Below are positions 26,870-36,750 of a stretch of DNA of 64,000 bases, one piece after another (position 1 is the stretch's first letter; each line of letters opens with the position of its first letter). Source of the DNA: Parvibaculum sp039973015 (GTDB taxonomy: Bacteria > Pseudomonadota > Alphaproteobacteria > Parvibaculales > Parvibaculaceae); NCBI RefSeq assembly GCF_039973015.1, contig NZ_JBDWLT010000012.1, positions 310,001 through 374,000 on the forward strand, in the 5' to 3' direction. The notes beneath the pieces are model-generated. The model had not been told where the DNA came from, made no database searches, and worked only from the letters and a program-made list of their open reading frames with translations. Made by a program: the position numbers and the translations under genes.

Positions 26870-28933
26870 ATGAGCGAATCCACGGAACCGGGCCGCGAGC
26901 AGGCAAGTGGCGACCGGATCAATCCCGTCGTGTTCTACATTTCCGCGATCGGTATTGCCGGCTTTGCATTGTGGACGATGTTCTTCATCGACTCTGCGAA
27001 CCTCGTCATCAATACGACGCTCGCGTGGATATCGAATTCGCTGGGATGGTTCTACTTCGTTGCGATCGTTCTCTATCTGGTTTTCGTGGTTGCCGTTGCC
27101 TTTTCGCGCTTCGGGAATTTGCGTCTCGGACCCGATCACGCAAAGCCCGAGTTCAACGTCATTACATGGGCCGCGATGCTGTTTGCGGCCGGTATCGGCA
27201 TCGATCTTCTGTTCTTCTGCGTATCGGAGCCCGTTACCCAGTTCCTTGCGCCGCCGGTGGGCGAGGGCAGCACCGTCGAGGCGGCGCGCCATGCGATGCA
27301 GCTGACTTTCCTGCATTGGGGCATCTCCGGTTGGGGGGTCTATACGCTGGTCGGTATGGCGCTTGCGTTTTTCAGCTACCGGCACGGGCTGCCGCTGACC
27401 ATCCGCTCCGCGCTGTTTCCCGTTTTCGGGCGGCGTATCTATGGGCCCATCGGACACAGCGTCGATATTGCCGCCGTTCTGGGCACCGTGTTCGGCATTG
27501 CGACAAGCCTCGGCATCGGGATCATTCAGCTCAATTACGGTCTCGATCACGTCTTCGGTATTCCGCAAAGTACCTGGACGCAGGCGGGGCTCGTGGTCGC
27601 CATCATCGTCTTTGCCGCGCTGTCGGCGGCGACCGGGGTCGAGCGCGGTATTCGCCGCCTGTCCGAGTTCAACATGGCGCTCGCGCTTCTCCTGCTGATT
27701 TTCGTGCTCTTTGTCGGCGAGACGACGTTCCTGCTGAATGCTTTCGTGATGAATGTCGGCGACTACATGTCCGACTTCGTTTCCATGTCGTTCAACACCT
27801 ACGCATTCGATCCGCCCACGGACTGGTTGAATGGCTGGACCGTTTTCTTCTGGGCCTGGTGGATTGCATGGGGACCGTTTGTGGGGCTTTTCCTCGCCCG
27901 TATTTCAAGGGGGCGGACGATCCGCCAGTTCGTGCTCGGCACATTGACGCTACCGCTTGTCTTCATGATGGCGTGGATGTCGATCATGGGGAACAGCGCC
28001 ATAGAGATGGTGATGGCCGGGCAGGAGGCCTTCGGCGAACAGGCGATGAACAATCCGGGTTCGGCAATCTATCTGTTCCTTCAGAACATGCCGTTTGCGG
28101 TCATTACCACCATCGTCGTCACCATTCTGGGCATTGTCTTCTTCATCACATCGGGCGATTCAGGCTCTCTCGTTCTTTCGAACTTCACCTCGACGCTCAA
28201 GGACGTGAACAGCGATGCGCCTGTGTGGATGCGTATTCTCTGGGCCGGGATCATCGGTATTCTGACGCTGGCCTTACTCATCGCGGGCGGATTAAGCGCG
28301 TTGCAGAGTACTGTCGTCATCATGGGGCTGCCTTTCTCCATCGTGCTGCTGCTCATGATGGCCGGTCTCTACAAGGCATTGCGGGTGGAAGGGCTCAAGG
28401 AAGACAGCCGCCGCGCCAGCCTCCCGGGCTATCTCTCCGGCAGGCTCGGCGGCGCGCCCCATGCAGCACCAAGCTGGCGGCAACGCATCGCGCGGGCGAC
28501 CAGTTTTCCTTCGTTGAAGCAGGTTCATCGCTTCATGACGGATGAAGTGAAGCCCGCCATGCTGGGGATCAAGGAGACGCTTGCGAAGAACGGATTTCCC
28601 GCCACCGTCACGGAGGATGACGAGCATATGGAAATCAGTGTGGAAATGGGCGAGGCGCAGAACTTCGTCTATCAGGTCTGGCCGGTGCGTTGCACCATGC
28701 CGTCCTTCGTCATGCGTCCGCAACAATCGGCGTCCGAGTATTACCGGGTGGAGCCTTATCTCTCCGAGGGCAGCCTGGAGTACGACCTGATGGGCTACAC
28801 GAAGGAACAGATGATCGACGACATTCTCGATCAGTTCGAACGCCATATGCATTTCCTGCATACGCAGCGCGAAGTGCTGGGCGGCGCGGTCGCCATGCCG
28901 GATGCCGGTAGCGCAAGCCCGCCGGACAAGTGA
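26870..28933 (+). CDS. betT: BCCT family transporter, BetT type (choline)
   Basis: The 687-aa protein has the roughly 12 membrane helices of BCCT carriers and a cytosolic C-terminal domain of about 170 residues. BetT-like carriers have such a domain for osmotic control. FAAGIGIDLLFFCVSEPVTQF matches the proton-coupled choline carrier version (GIGID) rather than the sodium/betaine version. The TM8 signature is FFWAWWIAWGPFVGLF. It lies between a porin and a GMC dehydrogenase. Choline as substrate is inferred from this motif and context. Confidence 0.88.
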   Translation: MSESTEPGREQASGDRINPVVFYISAIGIAGFALWTMFFIDSANLVINTTLAWISNSLGWFYFVAIVLYLVFVVAVAFSRFGNLRLGPDHAKPEFNVITWAAMLFAAGIGIDLLFFCVSEPVTQFLAPPVGEGSTVEAARHAMQLTFLHWGISGWGVYTLVGMALAFFSYRHGLPLTIRSALFPVFGRRIYGPIGHSVDIAAVLGTVFGIATSLGIGIIQLNYGLDHVFGIPQSTWTQAGLVVAIIVFAALSAATGVERGIRRLSEFNMALALLLLIFVLFVGETTFLLNAFVMNVGDYMSDFVSMSFNTYAFDPPTDWLNGWTVFFWAWWIAWGPFVGLFLARISRGRTIRQFVLGTLTLPLVFMMAWMSIMGNSAIEMVMAGQEAFGEQAMNNPGSAIYLFLQNMPFAVITTIVVTILGIVFFITSGDSGSLVLSNFTSTLKDVNSDAPVWMRILWAGIIGILTLALLIAGGLSALQSTVVIMGLPFSIVLLLMMAGLYKALRVEGLKEDSRRASLPGYLSGRLGGAPHAAPSWRQRIARATSFPSLKQVHRFMTDEVKPAMLGIKETLAKNGFPATVTEDDEHMEISVEMGEAQNFVYQVWPVRCTMPSFVMRPQQSASEYYRVEPYLSEGSLEYDLMGYTKEQMIDDILDQFERHMHFLHTQREVLGGAVAMPDAGSASPPDK

Positions 28934-28973
28934 CGCGACATTGCCGCAAGACACAATTTCAGGAGGCCACGAA

Positions 28974-30662
28974 ATGACTGAACCCAAGTTCGATTACGAA
29001 GCCGATTACGTCATCGTCGGCGCAGGGTCGGCGGGTTGTGTGCTGGCCGACCGGTTGAGCGCCGACGGCAAGAACAAGATTTTCGTTCTGGAGACGGGCG
29101 GCAAGGACAATTCGGTCTTCATCAAGATGCCGACCGCCTTTTCCATTCCGCTCGGCATGAAAAAATACGACTGGGGTCTTTATGCCGAAGCCGAACCCGG
29201 ACTGAACGGACGGCGCCTTCATCAGGCCCGTGGCAAGGTGATCGGCGGTTCGTCCTCGATCAACGGACTGGCCTATGTGCGGGGTAGTGCGGGCGACTTT
29301 GCGGAATGGGCGGAGCTGGGCGCCACGGGATGGGACTATGCAAATGTGCTGCCCTATTTCCGGCGTTCGGAAGACTGCCTCTATGGCGAGGATGCCTATC
29401 GCGGCGTGAACGGCCCTTTGTCGATCACCAATGGCAACAATATGAAAAACCCGCTTTACCGCGCCTTCATCGCGGCGGGCGAGCAGGCGGGTTACGGCAT
29501 GACGGAAGACTATAACGGCTATCGTCAGGAAGGCTTCGGCCGCATGGACATGACGGTGCGCGAGGGCATTCGCTGTTCGACCGCCGTTGCCTATCTCAAG
29601 CCCGCGATGGAACGGGACAATCTTGAGGTTGTCCTCCACGCGACGACGACGCGCATCCTCATGGAGGGCAAGCGCGCGGCGGGCGTTGAATATCGCCGGC
29701 GCGGCAAGCTGCACCGGGTGAAGGCGCGGCGCGAAGTCATTCTTTCGGCGAGCTCGTTCAACTCACCCAAGCTGCTGATGCTCTCGGGCATCGGCCCGGC
29801 GGCGCATCTCAAATCGCAGGGGATCGACGTGGTGCACGATCTGCCGGGCGTGGGGCAGAACCTTCAGGACCATCTGGAAGTCTGGGTGCAGCAGGCCTGC
29901 AGGCAGCCGATCACGCTGAACGGGACACTGGGGCCGATTTCCAAACTGCTGATCGGCGCGCAATGGTTCTTTTTCAAGAGCGGGCTGGGGATCTCCAACC
30001 AGTTCGAATCGAACGGCTATATCCGCAGCCGGGCGGGGCTGAAATTCCCGGACATCCAGTATCATTTTCTCGCAGGCGCCATTGCCTATGACGGATCGAG
30101 CGCGGTGAAGGGACATGGCTACCAGGTACATCTGGGCGCGAACAAACCCAAGAGCCGTGGCGAAGTGCGCCTGAGATCGGCCGATCCCGACGCGCCGCCG
30201 GTGCTCATCTTCAATTATCTGAGCGAGGAAGCAGACAAGCAGACCTATCGTGACGGTGTGCGCCTGACGCGCGAGATATTCGCGCAACCGGCCTTCGACC
30301 CTTATCGGGATGGCGAAATCTCGCCGGGCCCCGATGTGCAGAGCGATGCGGATATCGATGCGTGGGTGGCCGAAACGGCGGAGACGGCCTATCACCCCGC
30401 CGGCACCTGCCGAATGGGGACCGACGACATGGCCGTGGTGGACCCGGAATGCCGGGTGCGGGGCATCGAGAGCCTGCGCGTGGTCGATTCCTCGATCATG
30501 CCGACGCTGACCGACGGCAATATCAATGCGCCGACGATCATGATCGGCGAGAAGGCGGCGGACCATATTCTCGGGCGCCCGCCGTTGCCGCCCTCGACCG
30601 CGCCGGTCTATCACGCGCCCGGCTGGGAGGAGCGCCAGCGCGCAGGCGGGGCCGCACGCTGA
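28974..30662 (+). CDS. GMC family oxidoreductase, probable choline/alcohol dehydrogenase
   Basis: This 562-aa flavoprotein has the FAD dinucleotide motif VIVGAGSAGCVLADRL (about 13-28), the GMC signature GKVIGGSSSINGLAYVRG, and the active-site His in YHPAGTCRMG with a late Asn in GNINAPTIM. AGGAGG lies 7 nt before ATG 28974. It follows the BetT-type carrier by 40 bp, which makes choline a reasonable substrate. However, no betaine aldehyde dehydrogenase or BetI regulator is present in the window, so another alcohol cannot be excluded. Confidence 0.88.
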   Translation: MTEPKFDYEADYVIVGAGSAGCVLADRLSADGKNKIFVLETGGKDNSVFIKMPTAFSIPLGMKKYDWGLYAEAEPGLNGRRLHQARGKVIGGSSSINGLAYVRGSAGDFAEWAELGATGWDYANVLPYFRRSEDCLYGEDAYRGVNGPLSITNGNNMKNPLYRAFIAAGEQAGYGMTEDYNGYRQEGFGRMDMTVREGIRCSTAVAYLKPAMERDNLEVVLHATTTRILMEGKRAAGVEYRRRGKLHRVKARREVILSASSFNSPKLLMLSGIGPAAHLKSQGIDVVHDLPGVGQNLQDHLEVWVQQACRQPITLNGTLGPISKLLIGAQWFFFKSGLGISNQFESNGYIRSRAGLKFPDIQYHFLAGAIAYDGSSAVKGHGYQVHLGANKPKSRGEVRLRSADPDAPPVLIFNYLSEEADKQTYRDGVRLTREIFAQPAFDPYRDGEISPGPDVQSDADIDAWVAETAETAYHPAGTCRMGTDDMAVVDPECRVRGIESLRVVDSSIMPTLTDGNINAPTIMIGEKAADHILGRPPLPPSTAPVYHAPGWEERQRAGGAAR

Positions 30663-30721
30663 GGCGGAAGGAAGAAGCGATCCGACAGCAGGGAAAGCAG
30701 ATCCGGCTCCGGCCTTTCCCG

Positions 30722-30748
30722 ACGCCCCGGCAAAACCGGGGCGTTTTT
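30722..30748 (+). terminator. Intrinsic terminator after the porin-betT-GMC operon
   Basis: ACGCCCCGG pairs with CCGGGGCGT across a CAAAA loop and is followed by TTTTT. Confidence 0.93.
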
Positions 30749-30956
30749 GTGCGTGAGGGCATCTCACCCGGGCCGCCAATGACGATTCTTGCCCTTGATC
30801 GACGGATAACAGCGTTTGCGGCGTATGAGCTTGCAAGAATGTAAGGAATGGCCGCCCGGAAGCGCTTGGTTGCCCGGGGTTTCATAGCCATAATTGACTT
30901 AATGTCAGGAACGGGCCGTAAAGAGCCCATCCGCACACCCGGGAGGAGGACCCCCT

Positions 30957-32408
30957 ATGACGAACGTGGCCGGCACGGGCCCGACCCATACGCATGGCAC
31001 GACGAAGGGCGCTGCGCCGCTATCGCGCTGGACGCTTTTCGCCTTTGCGCTGCCTGCGGCTCCCATCTCGGCCATGGGGCTTCCACTTGTCGTCCACCTG
31101 CCGCCTTTCTATGCGGGGACGCTTGGGCTCGGCCTCACGGTCGTCGGCACGATTTTCATGCTGGCGCGCTTCTGGGACGTTTTCACCGACCCGGTGCTTG
31201 GTATCCTGTCGGACCGCTTCGAGACGCGATGGGGACGGCGGCGGCACTGGATCGTCGCTTCCGTGCCGATCATGCTCGTTTCCGTCTACATGGTCTTCAT
31301 GCCGCCGGTGGAGGCGACGGCCACCTATCTCGTCTTCTGGCTGTTCGTGCTTTATGTCGGCTGGACGCTGCTGACGATTTCGCACATGAGCTGGGGCGCG
31401 GAGCTGACGCCGGACTATCACGAGCGTTCACGCGTGCAAGGGGCGCGCGAGATCGCGCTCATTCTCGGCATGGTGCTGGTGCTGACGCTGCCGGTTCTGA
31501 TCGAGCAGACGAACCCCGAGAATGTGGCGCAGGCGCGCGTCGCCTCGATGGGCTGGTTTGTGCTGATCCTGCTGCCCATCGCCGTCGCGCTCGCGGTCTG
31601 GCGCGTACCGGAGCGGCCGACGCCCGCGCCCGTTCACGTGCCGATGAAACAGGCGGTGGCGGCGCTGATGCAGAGCAAGCCGCTGCAGATCGTGCTGGCG
31701 GCAGACCTGCTGGGGGGCGTGTCGGGCGGGCTCGTCGCCTCGATGTTCCTGTTTCTCGCGGAGGATGCGCTGAAGCTCGGACAATATTCGAGCCTGATGC
31801 TGCTCGGCTATTTCATTTCGGGCGTCTGTTTCATTCCGCCCGTGCTCGCGCTGAGCCGACGCCTCGGCAAGCACAGGACGGCGGCGGCCTCTGCGGCGTT
31901 CAATGCCGTCACCGTGCCGCTGATCCTGATCGTGCCGCCGGGGAATGCGGGGCTGGCGCTCGCGGTGTGGACGCTGCTCGGCGTCAACATGGCGGCGGGG
32001 CCGTTTCTCTTCCGTTCGCTGATGGCGGATGTGGCGGACCACGACACGGTTATCACGCGGCAGCAGCGCACGGGGCTCTTCTATTCGATGCTGACGATGA
32101 CGAGCAAATTCGGCGCGGCCATCGCGATCTTCCTCGCCTATGCGATGCTCGACTCGATCGGTTTTCAGGCGGGGGCTGAGAACACGGCGCATGTGCTCGA
32201 CAGTCTGCGCGCGGTTTATGTCTGGCCGGCGGTCATCATCAGTGCGGCAGTGGCCGGTATCCTCTGGTTTTATCCGATTGACGAAGCGGCGCAGCAGGCA
32301 AACCGCGACATTCTTGAGCAGCGCGGCCTTGCGACGGCGGCGGCGGCGATTGCCATGCGCACCGGCGCGCCCTCCGATGCGCAATCCTCCGGCACGGCGG
32401 CGGACTGA
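30957..32408 (+). CDS. MFS transporter, GPH (glycoside/cation symporter) type, copy 1
   Basis: This 483-aa transporter has about 12 membrane segments. The GPH-type signature RFWDVFTDPVLGILSDR is followed by WGRRRHWIV in the first cytosolic loop (about 70-105). GPH carriers couple sugar or glycoside uptake to cations, but many environmental members have unknown substrates. It shares long near-identical motifs with the second MFS gene at 33190, so the two are paralogues. Its TGA is directly followed by the ATG of the hydrolase gene. Confidence 0.9.
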   Translation: MTNVAGTGPTHTHGTTKGAAPLSRWTLFAFALPAAPISAMGLPLVVHLPPFYAGTLGLGLTVVGTIFMLARFWDVFTDPVLGILSDRFETRWGRRRHWIVASVPIMLVSVYMVFMPPVEATATYLVFWLFVLYVGWTLLTISHMSWGAELTPDYHERSRVQGAREIALILGMVLVLTLPVLIEQTNPENVAQARVASMGWFVLILLPIAVALAVWRVPERPTPAPVHVPMKQAVAALMQSKPLQIVLAADLLGGVSGGLVASMFLFLAEDALKLGQYSSLMLLGYFISGVCFIPPVLALSRRLGKHRTAAASAAFNAVTVPLILIVPPGNAGLALAVWTLLGVNMAAGPFLFRSLMADVADHDTVITRQQRTGLFYSMLTMTSKFGAAIAIFLAYAMLDSIGFQAGAENTAHVLDSLRAVYVWPAVIISAAVAGILWFYPIDEAAQQANRDILEQRGLATAAAAIAMRTGAPSDAQSSGTAAD

Positions 32409-33161
32409 ATGCCGGTGTTTTCGTCAGAGGGCGTTTCCATCGCCTATGAGGTCGAGGGGGAAGGGCAACCGATCCTCCTCATTCACGGTTTTTCGGCAAC
32501 GTCGGAAGACAACTGGGTGCGCACAGGATGGGTGCAGGCGCTGACCCGCGCGCGCTTCAAGGTGGTGCGCTTCGACCTGCGCGGGCACGGGAAGAGCGAG
32601 AAGCTCTACGAGCCGGGCGATTACGCCATCGAGAAGATGACGGGAGACGCCATTGCGCTGCTCGATCATCTCGGCATCGGACAGGCCGACCTTATGGGCT
32701 TTTCGATGGGTGCGGGGATTGCCATGCGGCTTGCGGCGCGGCACGGGGAGCGTTTCGGCAAGGTGGTGCTGGCGGGTATGGGCAGCCGCGCACTCGAACC
32801 GGGCAAGCCGGGCAATCCGATTGCCGAGGCGCTGGAGGCGGACGATCCGTCGAGCGTTGGGGATCGCTCTGCGCGCGCCTTCCGGCTTTATGCGGAAAAT
32901 CTCGGGCAGGATCTCAAGGCGATTGCGGCCTGTGCGCGCGAGCCGCGGCGCGGTGGCGTGCGCGAGGCGGCTGCTGCGATCAATAACGAGGTGCTGGTGA
33001 TCGCGGGCGCACGGGACGATCTGGCGGGCGATCCGCAGGCGCTGGCGGCGCTGATGCCGAACGGGCGCGCGGAGGTCATTCCCGGTACGGATCATATGTT
33101 TGCGCTTCCCAATCCGATGTTCAAGGGCGCGGTGATGGACTTCCTGACCGGTTGGGTCTGA
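32409..33161 (+). CDS. Alpha/beta hydrolase, copy 1
   Basis: This 250-aa alpha/beta hydrolase has HG oxyanion residues in LLIHGFSAT, the nucleophile Ser in GFSMGAG (about 97-103), an acid near AGARDDLAGD and His in GTDHMF. It starts at the base after the MFS stop, implying translational coupling. The second hydrolase at 35938 is a clear paralogue (shared NW..TGW..AL, RGHG.S, DLMG.SMGA). The natural ester, lactone or amide substrate is unknown. Confidence 0.9.
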   Translation: MPVFSSEGVSIAYEVEGEGQPILLIHGFSATSEDNWVRTGWVQALTRARFKVVRFDLRGHGKSEKLYEPGDYAIEKMTGDAIALLDHLGIGQADLMGFSMGAGIAMRLAARHGERFGKVVLAGMGSRALEPGKPGNPIAEALEADDPSSVGDRSARAFRLYAENLGQDLKAIAACAREPRRGGVREAAAAINNEVLVIAGARDDLAGDPQALAALMPNGRAEVIPGTDHMFALPNPMFKGAVMDFLTGWV

Positions 33162-33189
33162 TTTTTCCTCAGGGGCTTTGAAGATAAAT

Positions 33190-34560
33190 ATGTCCGATAA
33201 AAAACTGTCGCCCTGGCGGCTTGCCGCTTTCTCGGGTCCGGCCATTCCCATTGCCGCGCTGGGGCTTCCCATCGGCGTCTACCTGCCGCAATTCTATGCC
33301 GGGCCGATGGGGCTGGGGCTCGCGGCGGTCGGCACGATCTTCATGCTGCTGCGGTTCTGGGATGTGATTACCGATCCGCTGATGGGCATTCTTTCGGATC
33401 GTTACACCTCGCGCTGGGGCAGGCGGCGGCACTGGATTGTCCTGTCGGTGCCGCTGCTCGTCATCTGCGCCTATATGGCGTTCATACCGACGGCGCCGGT
33501 TTCGAGCCTCTATCTCTTCGGCTGGATGTTCTTCCTCTATATCGGCTGGACGATGCTCACCATTTCGCACATGGCGTGGGCGGCTGAACTTTCAGACGAC
33601 TATAACGAGCGTTCGCGCATCCAGGGCTACCGCGAGGCGTTCCAGCTTATCGGTGTGCCGCTGGTGCTGCTCATTCCCGCGATCATCGAACAGATGGGCC
33701 CGGAGAACATGGAAGCGGCACGCGTCGCCTCCATCGGCTGGTTCATCGTGGCAACGCTGCCGATTGCCGTGGCTATCAATGTCTTTTTCGTGCCGGAGCG
33801 GAAGTCCGCGCCCCAGCCGCCCATCGACCTGATTGCGGCGGTCAAGGCGATCTTGCGCAACCTGCCGCTGCGCCGCCTGCTGGCTGCCGATTTCCTGAGC
33901 GGTTTTGCAGGAGCGGCGCTCGCTTCGATGTATATCTACGAGGCGACCTATGTGTGGGGGATCGGCTCGGTCGCGAGCTTCCTGCTGCTGCTCTATTTCT
34001 TCGGCGGCATCATCTTCATTCCGGTGGTGCTGAAGCTCAGCTACCGGCTCGGCAAACATCGTACCGTTGTCGCGGCCGGGCTGTTCAATGTGGTCTTTCC
34101 GCCGGTGATTTTTCTGATCCCGGAGGGCAACTACATCGTCGCATCGTTCGTGCTGTTGTTTCTCGGCGTCAATATAGGCACGACCACGACGCTCTACCGC
34201 TCGATGATGGCGGATGTGGCGGATATCGACGAACTGGAAACCGGACAGCGGCGAACGGGGCTTTTCTATTCGCTGCTCACGCTGACGCAGAAGCTCGGCG
34301 GGGCTGTCGCCGTCGGTGTCGTGTTCTGGACGCTGGCGCTGATCGGCTTCGTGCCGGAACAGGGCGCAAACACGGCCTCCACGCTGACCGGCCTTTCCAT
34401 CGTCTTCGTGGCGACGCCCATGATCTGCAACGCGTTCGTTGCCGCGATCATGTGGAAGTTCCCCATCGGCATCAAGGAGCAGGAGGACCTGCGGCGCAAG
34501 CTCAAGGAACGCTTTGTCGAGGAAGCGGAGCAGACGGAGCGGCCGCCAAACCTGCCGTGA
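33190..34560 (+). CDS. MFS transporter, GPH type, copy 2
   Basis: This transporter of about 456 aa is paralogous to the one at 30957. It has RFWDVITDPLMGILSDR, WGRRRHWIV and the later LETGQRRTGLFYSLLTL. About 12 hydrophobic segments are visible. ATG 33190 is preferred over an upstream in-frame TTG at 33178. It is downstream of the hydrolase in the same direction. The two MFS copies around one hydrolase suggest a tandem duplication of a transport/hydrolysis unit. Confidence 0.9.
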   Translation: MSDKKLSPWRLAAFSGPAIPIAALGLPIGVYLPQFYAGPMGLGLAAVGTIFMLLRFWDVITDPLMGILSDRYTSRWGRRRHWIVLSVPLLVICAYMAFIPTAPVSSLYLFGWMFFLYIGWTMLTISHMAWAAELSDDYNERSRIQGYREAFQLIGVPLVLLIPAIIEQMGPENMEAARVASIGWFIVATLPIAVAINVFFVPERKSAPQPPIDLIAAVKAILRNLPLRRLLAADFLSGFAGAALASMYIYEATYVWGIGSVASFLLLLYFFGGIIFIPVVLKLSYRLGKHRTVVAAGLFNVVFPPVIFLIPEGNYIVASFVLLFLGVNIGTTTTLYRSMMADVADIDELETGQRRTGLFYSLLTLTQKLGGAVAVGVVFWTLALIGFVPEQGANTASTLTGLSIVFVATPMICNAFVAAIMWKFPIGIKEQEDLRRKLKERFVEEAEQTERPPNLP

Positions 34561-34576
34561 GGCATTCCGGCGGGCC

Positions 34577-35833
34577 TTACATGCAGCCGCAGCCGCCGAT
34601 ATCGGTCAAGCCCGAGGGATCGTAGGCGGCGGCGACGGAGCGGGCGGAACCTTCGGCGGTGGCCGCGAAATCGGCCTTGGCCTGTTCGCGCATTCCCGCG
34701 TCCGTCATGTAGTCGATGGCCGTCATGGCAAGCGACTTCGCACCGTCGATGCAGGCCTTGTCGCCGAGATCGGAGGCGGCCCATTTCGCGAATTCCGGGT
34801 TGTGGATCACGACATGAGGCGGGGCCGATGCAATCATCGGATGGATCGAGGGGACGCGGTGGCTGACATTGCCCATGTCGGTGCTGCCGGACGATCCAGC
34901 GGGCATTTTTGACAACGGGAAGAAATCGCGACCGAGCGAGCGGGCATTCGCCTCATATGCATTCGCAATCGGCATGCTCGTCTTCAGGTCGAGATAGTCG
35001 GCCTTTGCCCATTTGATATCCACCGTGCAACCGCTGGCGAGAGCGCCTGCCTCGAAGCAGGCCTGCACACGCTTTTTCAGCGGTGCGAGGTCTTCGGCAT
35101 TTGCGGCGCGCACATAGAAGAGGCCGGAGGTTTCGTCGGGCACGATGTTGGGGGCGGCGCCGCCCTTCCTGATGATGCCGTGGATACGCTCGGTTGGCCG
35201 GATGTGCTGACGGAGTTGCGCGACGGCCTGATAGGCAGTGATGAGGGCGTCGAGTGCGTTCAAGCCTGCATGCGGCATGGCGGAAGCGTGGGCCGAGCGG
35301 CCATGATAGGTGACGGACACTTCCGAGATGCAGATGCAGGGCATGGTGAGAAGATCGACGCCGGCCGGATGAACCATCATGGCCGCATCGACGCTATCGA
35401 AGGCGCCTTCCTGGGCCATCAGCTCCTTGCCGCCGCCCATTTCCTCCGCCGGCGTGCCGAGATAGCGGACACGGCCGGGAAGTTTCACCCCCAGCTTTGC
35501 GAGCGCGAGCGAGGCGCCAAGACCGGTGGTGGCGATGATGTTGTGGCCGCAGGCATGGCCGATGCCGGGGAGCGCATCATATTCCGACAGGATCGCGACT
35601 TCGGGGCCGCTTTCGCCAAACTCGCTCGCATAGGCGGTCGGGAGGCCAAAGGCGCCGCGCGTGACGGGGAGGTCTGCCGCATCGAGCGCGGCGGTGAGAA
35701 TGCGCGCTGCCTCATGCTCGTGGAAGGCGAGTTCGGGCTTTGCGTGAATTGCATGGCTGACGCCGAGCAGGTTCGCCGACATGGCGTCGATTGCATCGCA
35801 GACTTCGCGCTTCAGGTTGGCCGCGTCGGTCAT
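34577..35833 (-). CDS. M20 family amidohydrolase/metallopeptidase
   Basis: This 418-aa enzyme resembles aminoacylase/hippurate-hydrolase-like M20D proteins. Metal and catalytic residues lie in GHACGHN (about 94-100), TPAEEMGGG (catalytic Glu) and the later STDMGNVSHRVPSIHP. Such enzymes cleave N-acyl or amide conjugates of amino acids. It runs opposite to the flanking transporters and hydrolases and ends 16 bp from the second MFS gene. The CGCM C-terminus is cysteine-rich and unusual. The substrate is unknown. Confidence 0.9.
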   Translation of the reverse strand: MTDAANLKREVCDAIDAMSANLLGVSHAIHAKPELAFHEHEAARILTAALDAADLPVTRGAFGLPTAYASEFGESGPEVAILSEYDALPGIGHACGHNIIATTGLGASLALAKLGVKLPGRVRYLGTPAEEMGGGKELMAQEGAFDSVDAAMMVHPAGVDLLTMPCICISEVSVTYHGRSAHASAMPHAGLNALDALITAYQAVAQLRQHIRPTERIHGIIRKGGAAPNIVPDETSGLFYVRAANAEDLAPLKKRVQACFEAGALASGCTVDIKWAKADYLDLKTSMPIANAYEANARSLGRDFFPLSKMPAGSSGSTDMGNVSHRVPSIHPMIASAPPHVVIHNPEFAKWAASDLGDKACIDGAKSLAMTAIDYMTDAGMREQAKADFAATAEGSARSVAAAYDPSGLTDIGGCGCM

Positions 35834-35937
35834 CTTGTTCTCCCGGTGTTTTCCTGAGACTAGACTGTGGCGGGCGTTTTTGCCAATTGCGCGACGCGGC
35901 CCTCGTCCCGCTGGCAGGCAGTGTAAAAGGATACAGG

Positions 35938-36687
35938 ATGGATTTCTTCGAGGCGGATGACGGTGTGGAGATCGGTTATGCGGTGGAGGGCGAGGGGAGC
36001 CCGGTGCTGCTTGCGCATGGCTTCGCCTCGACGCATGAGGTGAACTGGATTGCGACGGGCTGGGCGAAGGCGCTCACGCAGGCGGGATACCGTGTCATCA
36101 TGCCGGATATGCGCGGGCATGGGCAAAGCGGAAAGCCGCATGACAAGCAGGCTTACACGCTTTCGGCGATGGCGGCGGATCTCGTCGCGCTGCTCGATCA
36201 TCTGGGCGAACCGGGCGCCGACCTGATGGGCTATTCGATGGGGGCGATGGTGTCGCTCGTGGCGGCGATGGAAAGGCCCGAACGCTTCGACAAGATCGTG
36301 GCGGCAGGCGTCGGCGCGAAGCTGCTCGACCCGAGGAGAGACCCCGGGCCGGTGATCGAGGCGCTGCTAACGAATGATCCATCGAGCATCGAGGACAAGG
36401 GCGCGCTTCTCTTCCGCACCTTTGCCGACCAGAACAAACAGGACCGGGAAGCGCTTGCCGCCTGCTTCGAGGCGGTGCGCGCGCCTTTCCCCGCCGATGG
36501 TTTGTCGCGCATCACGCGGCCCGTGCTTGTGGTTGCGGGAGAGACGGATAGCCAAGCGGGTGCGGCGGAGCCGCTGGCCGAGCGGATGCCAAATGGCGAG
36601 GCCTTCACCGTGCCGAAGCGCGACCACATGAAGACGGTGGGCGACAAGGCCTATAAGGAAGCGGTGCTGAAGTTTCTGGGGGAATAG
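35938..36687 (+). CDS. Alpha/beta hydrolase, copy 2
   Basis: This 249-aa paralogue of the hydrolase at 32409 has nucleophile Ser in GYSMGAM, Asp in GETDSQ and His in KRDHMK. ATG 35938 has AAAAGG upstream; the longer in-frame extension runs back into the divergent M20 gene and is not used. It is divergent from the M20 gene with a 104-bp gap, so the two may share regulation. Confidence 0.9.
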   Translation: MDFFEADDGVEIGYAVEGEGSPVLLAHGFASTHEVNWIATGWAKALTQAGYRVIMPDMRGHGQSGKPHDKQAYTLSAMAADLVALLDHLGEPGADLMGYSMGAMVSLVAAMERPERFDKIVAAGVGAKLLDPRRDPGPVIEALLTNDPSSIEDKGALLFRTFADQNKQDREALAACFEAVRAPFPADGLSRITRPVLVVAGETDSQAGAAEPLAERMPNGEAFTVPKRDHMKTVGDKAYKEAVLKFLGE

Positions 36688-36704
36688 TTTTGCGAGTGGG
36701 ATTT

Positions 36705-36735
36705 CTTCCACCCTCCCCTTGGGGAGGGTGGGAAG
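36705..36735. terminator. Hairpin between convergent hydrolase and SDR genes
   Basis: CCACCCTCCCC pairs with GGGGAGGGTGG across TT. CTTC/GAAG extends the stem beyond one bulged G. The location between two gene ends suggests a bidirectional terminator; it could also be a REP-like element. Confidence 0.7.
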
Positions 36736-36750
36736 AAAAGTAGGTGTTTT

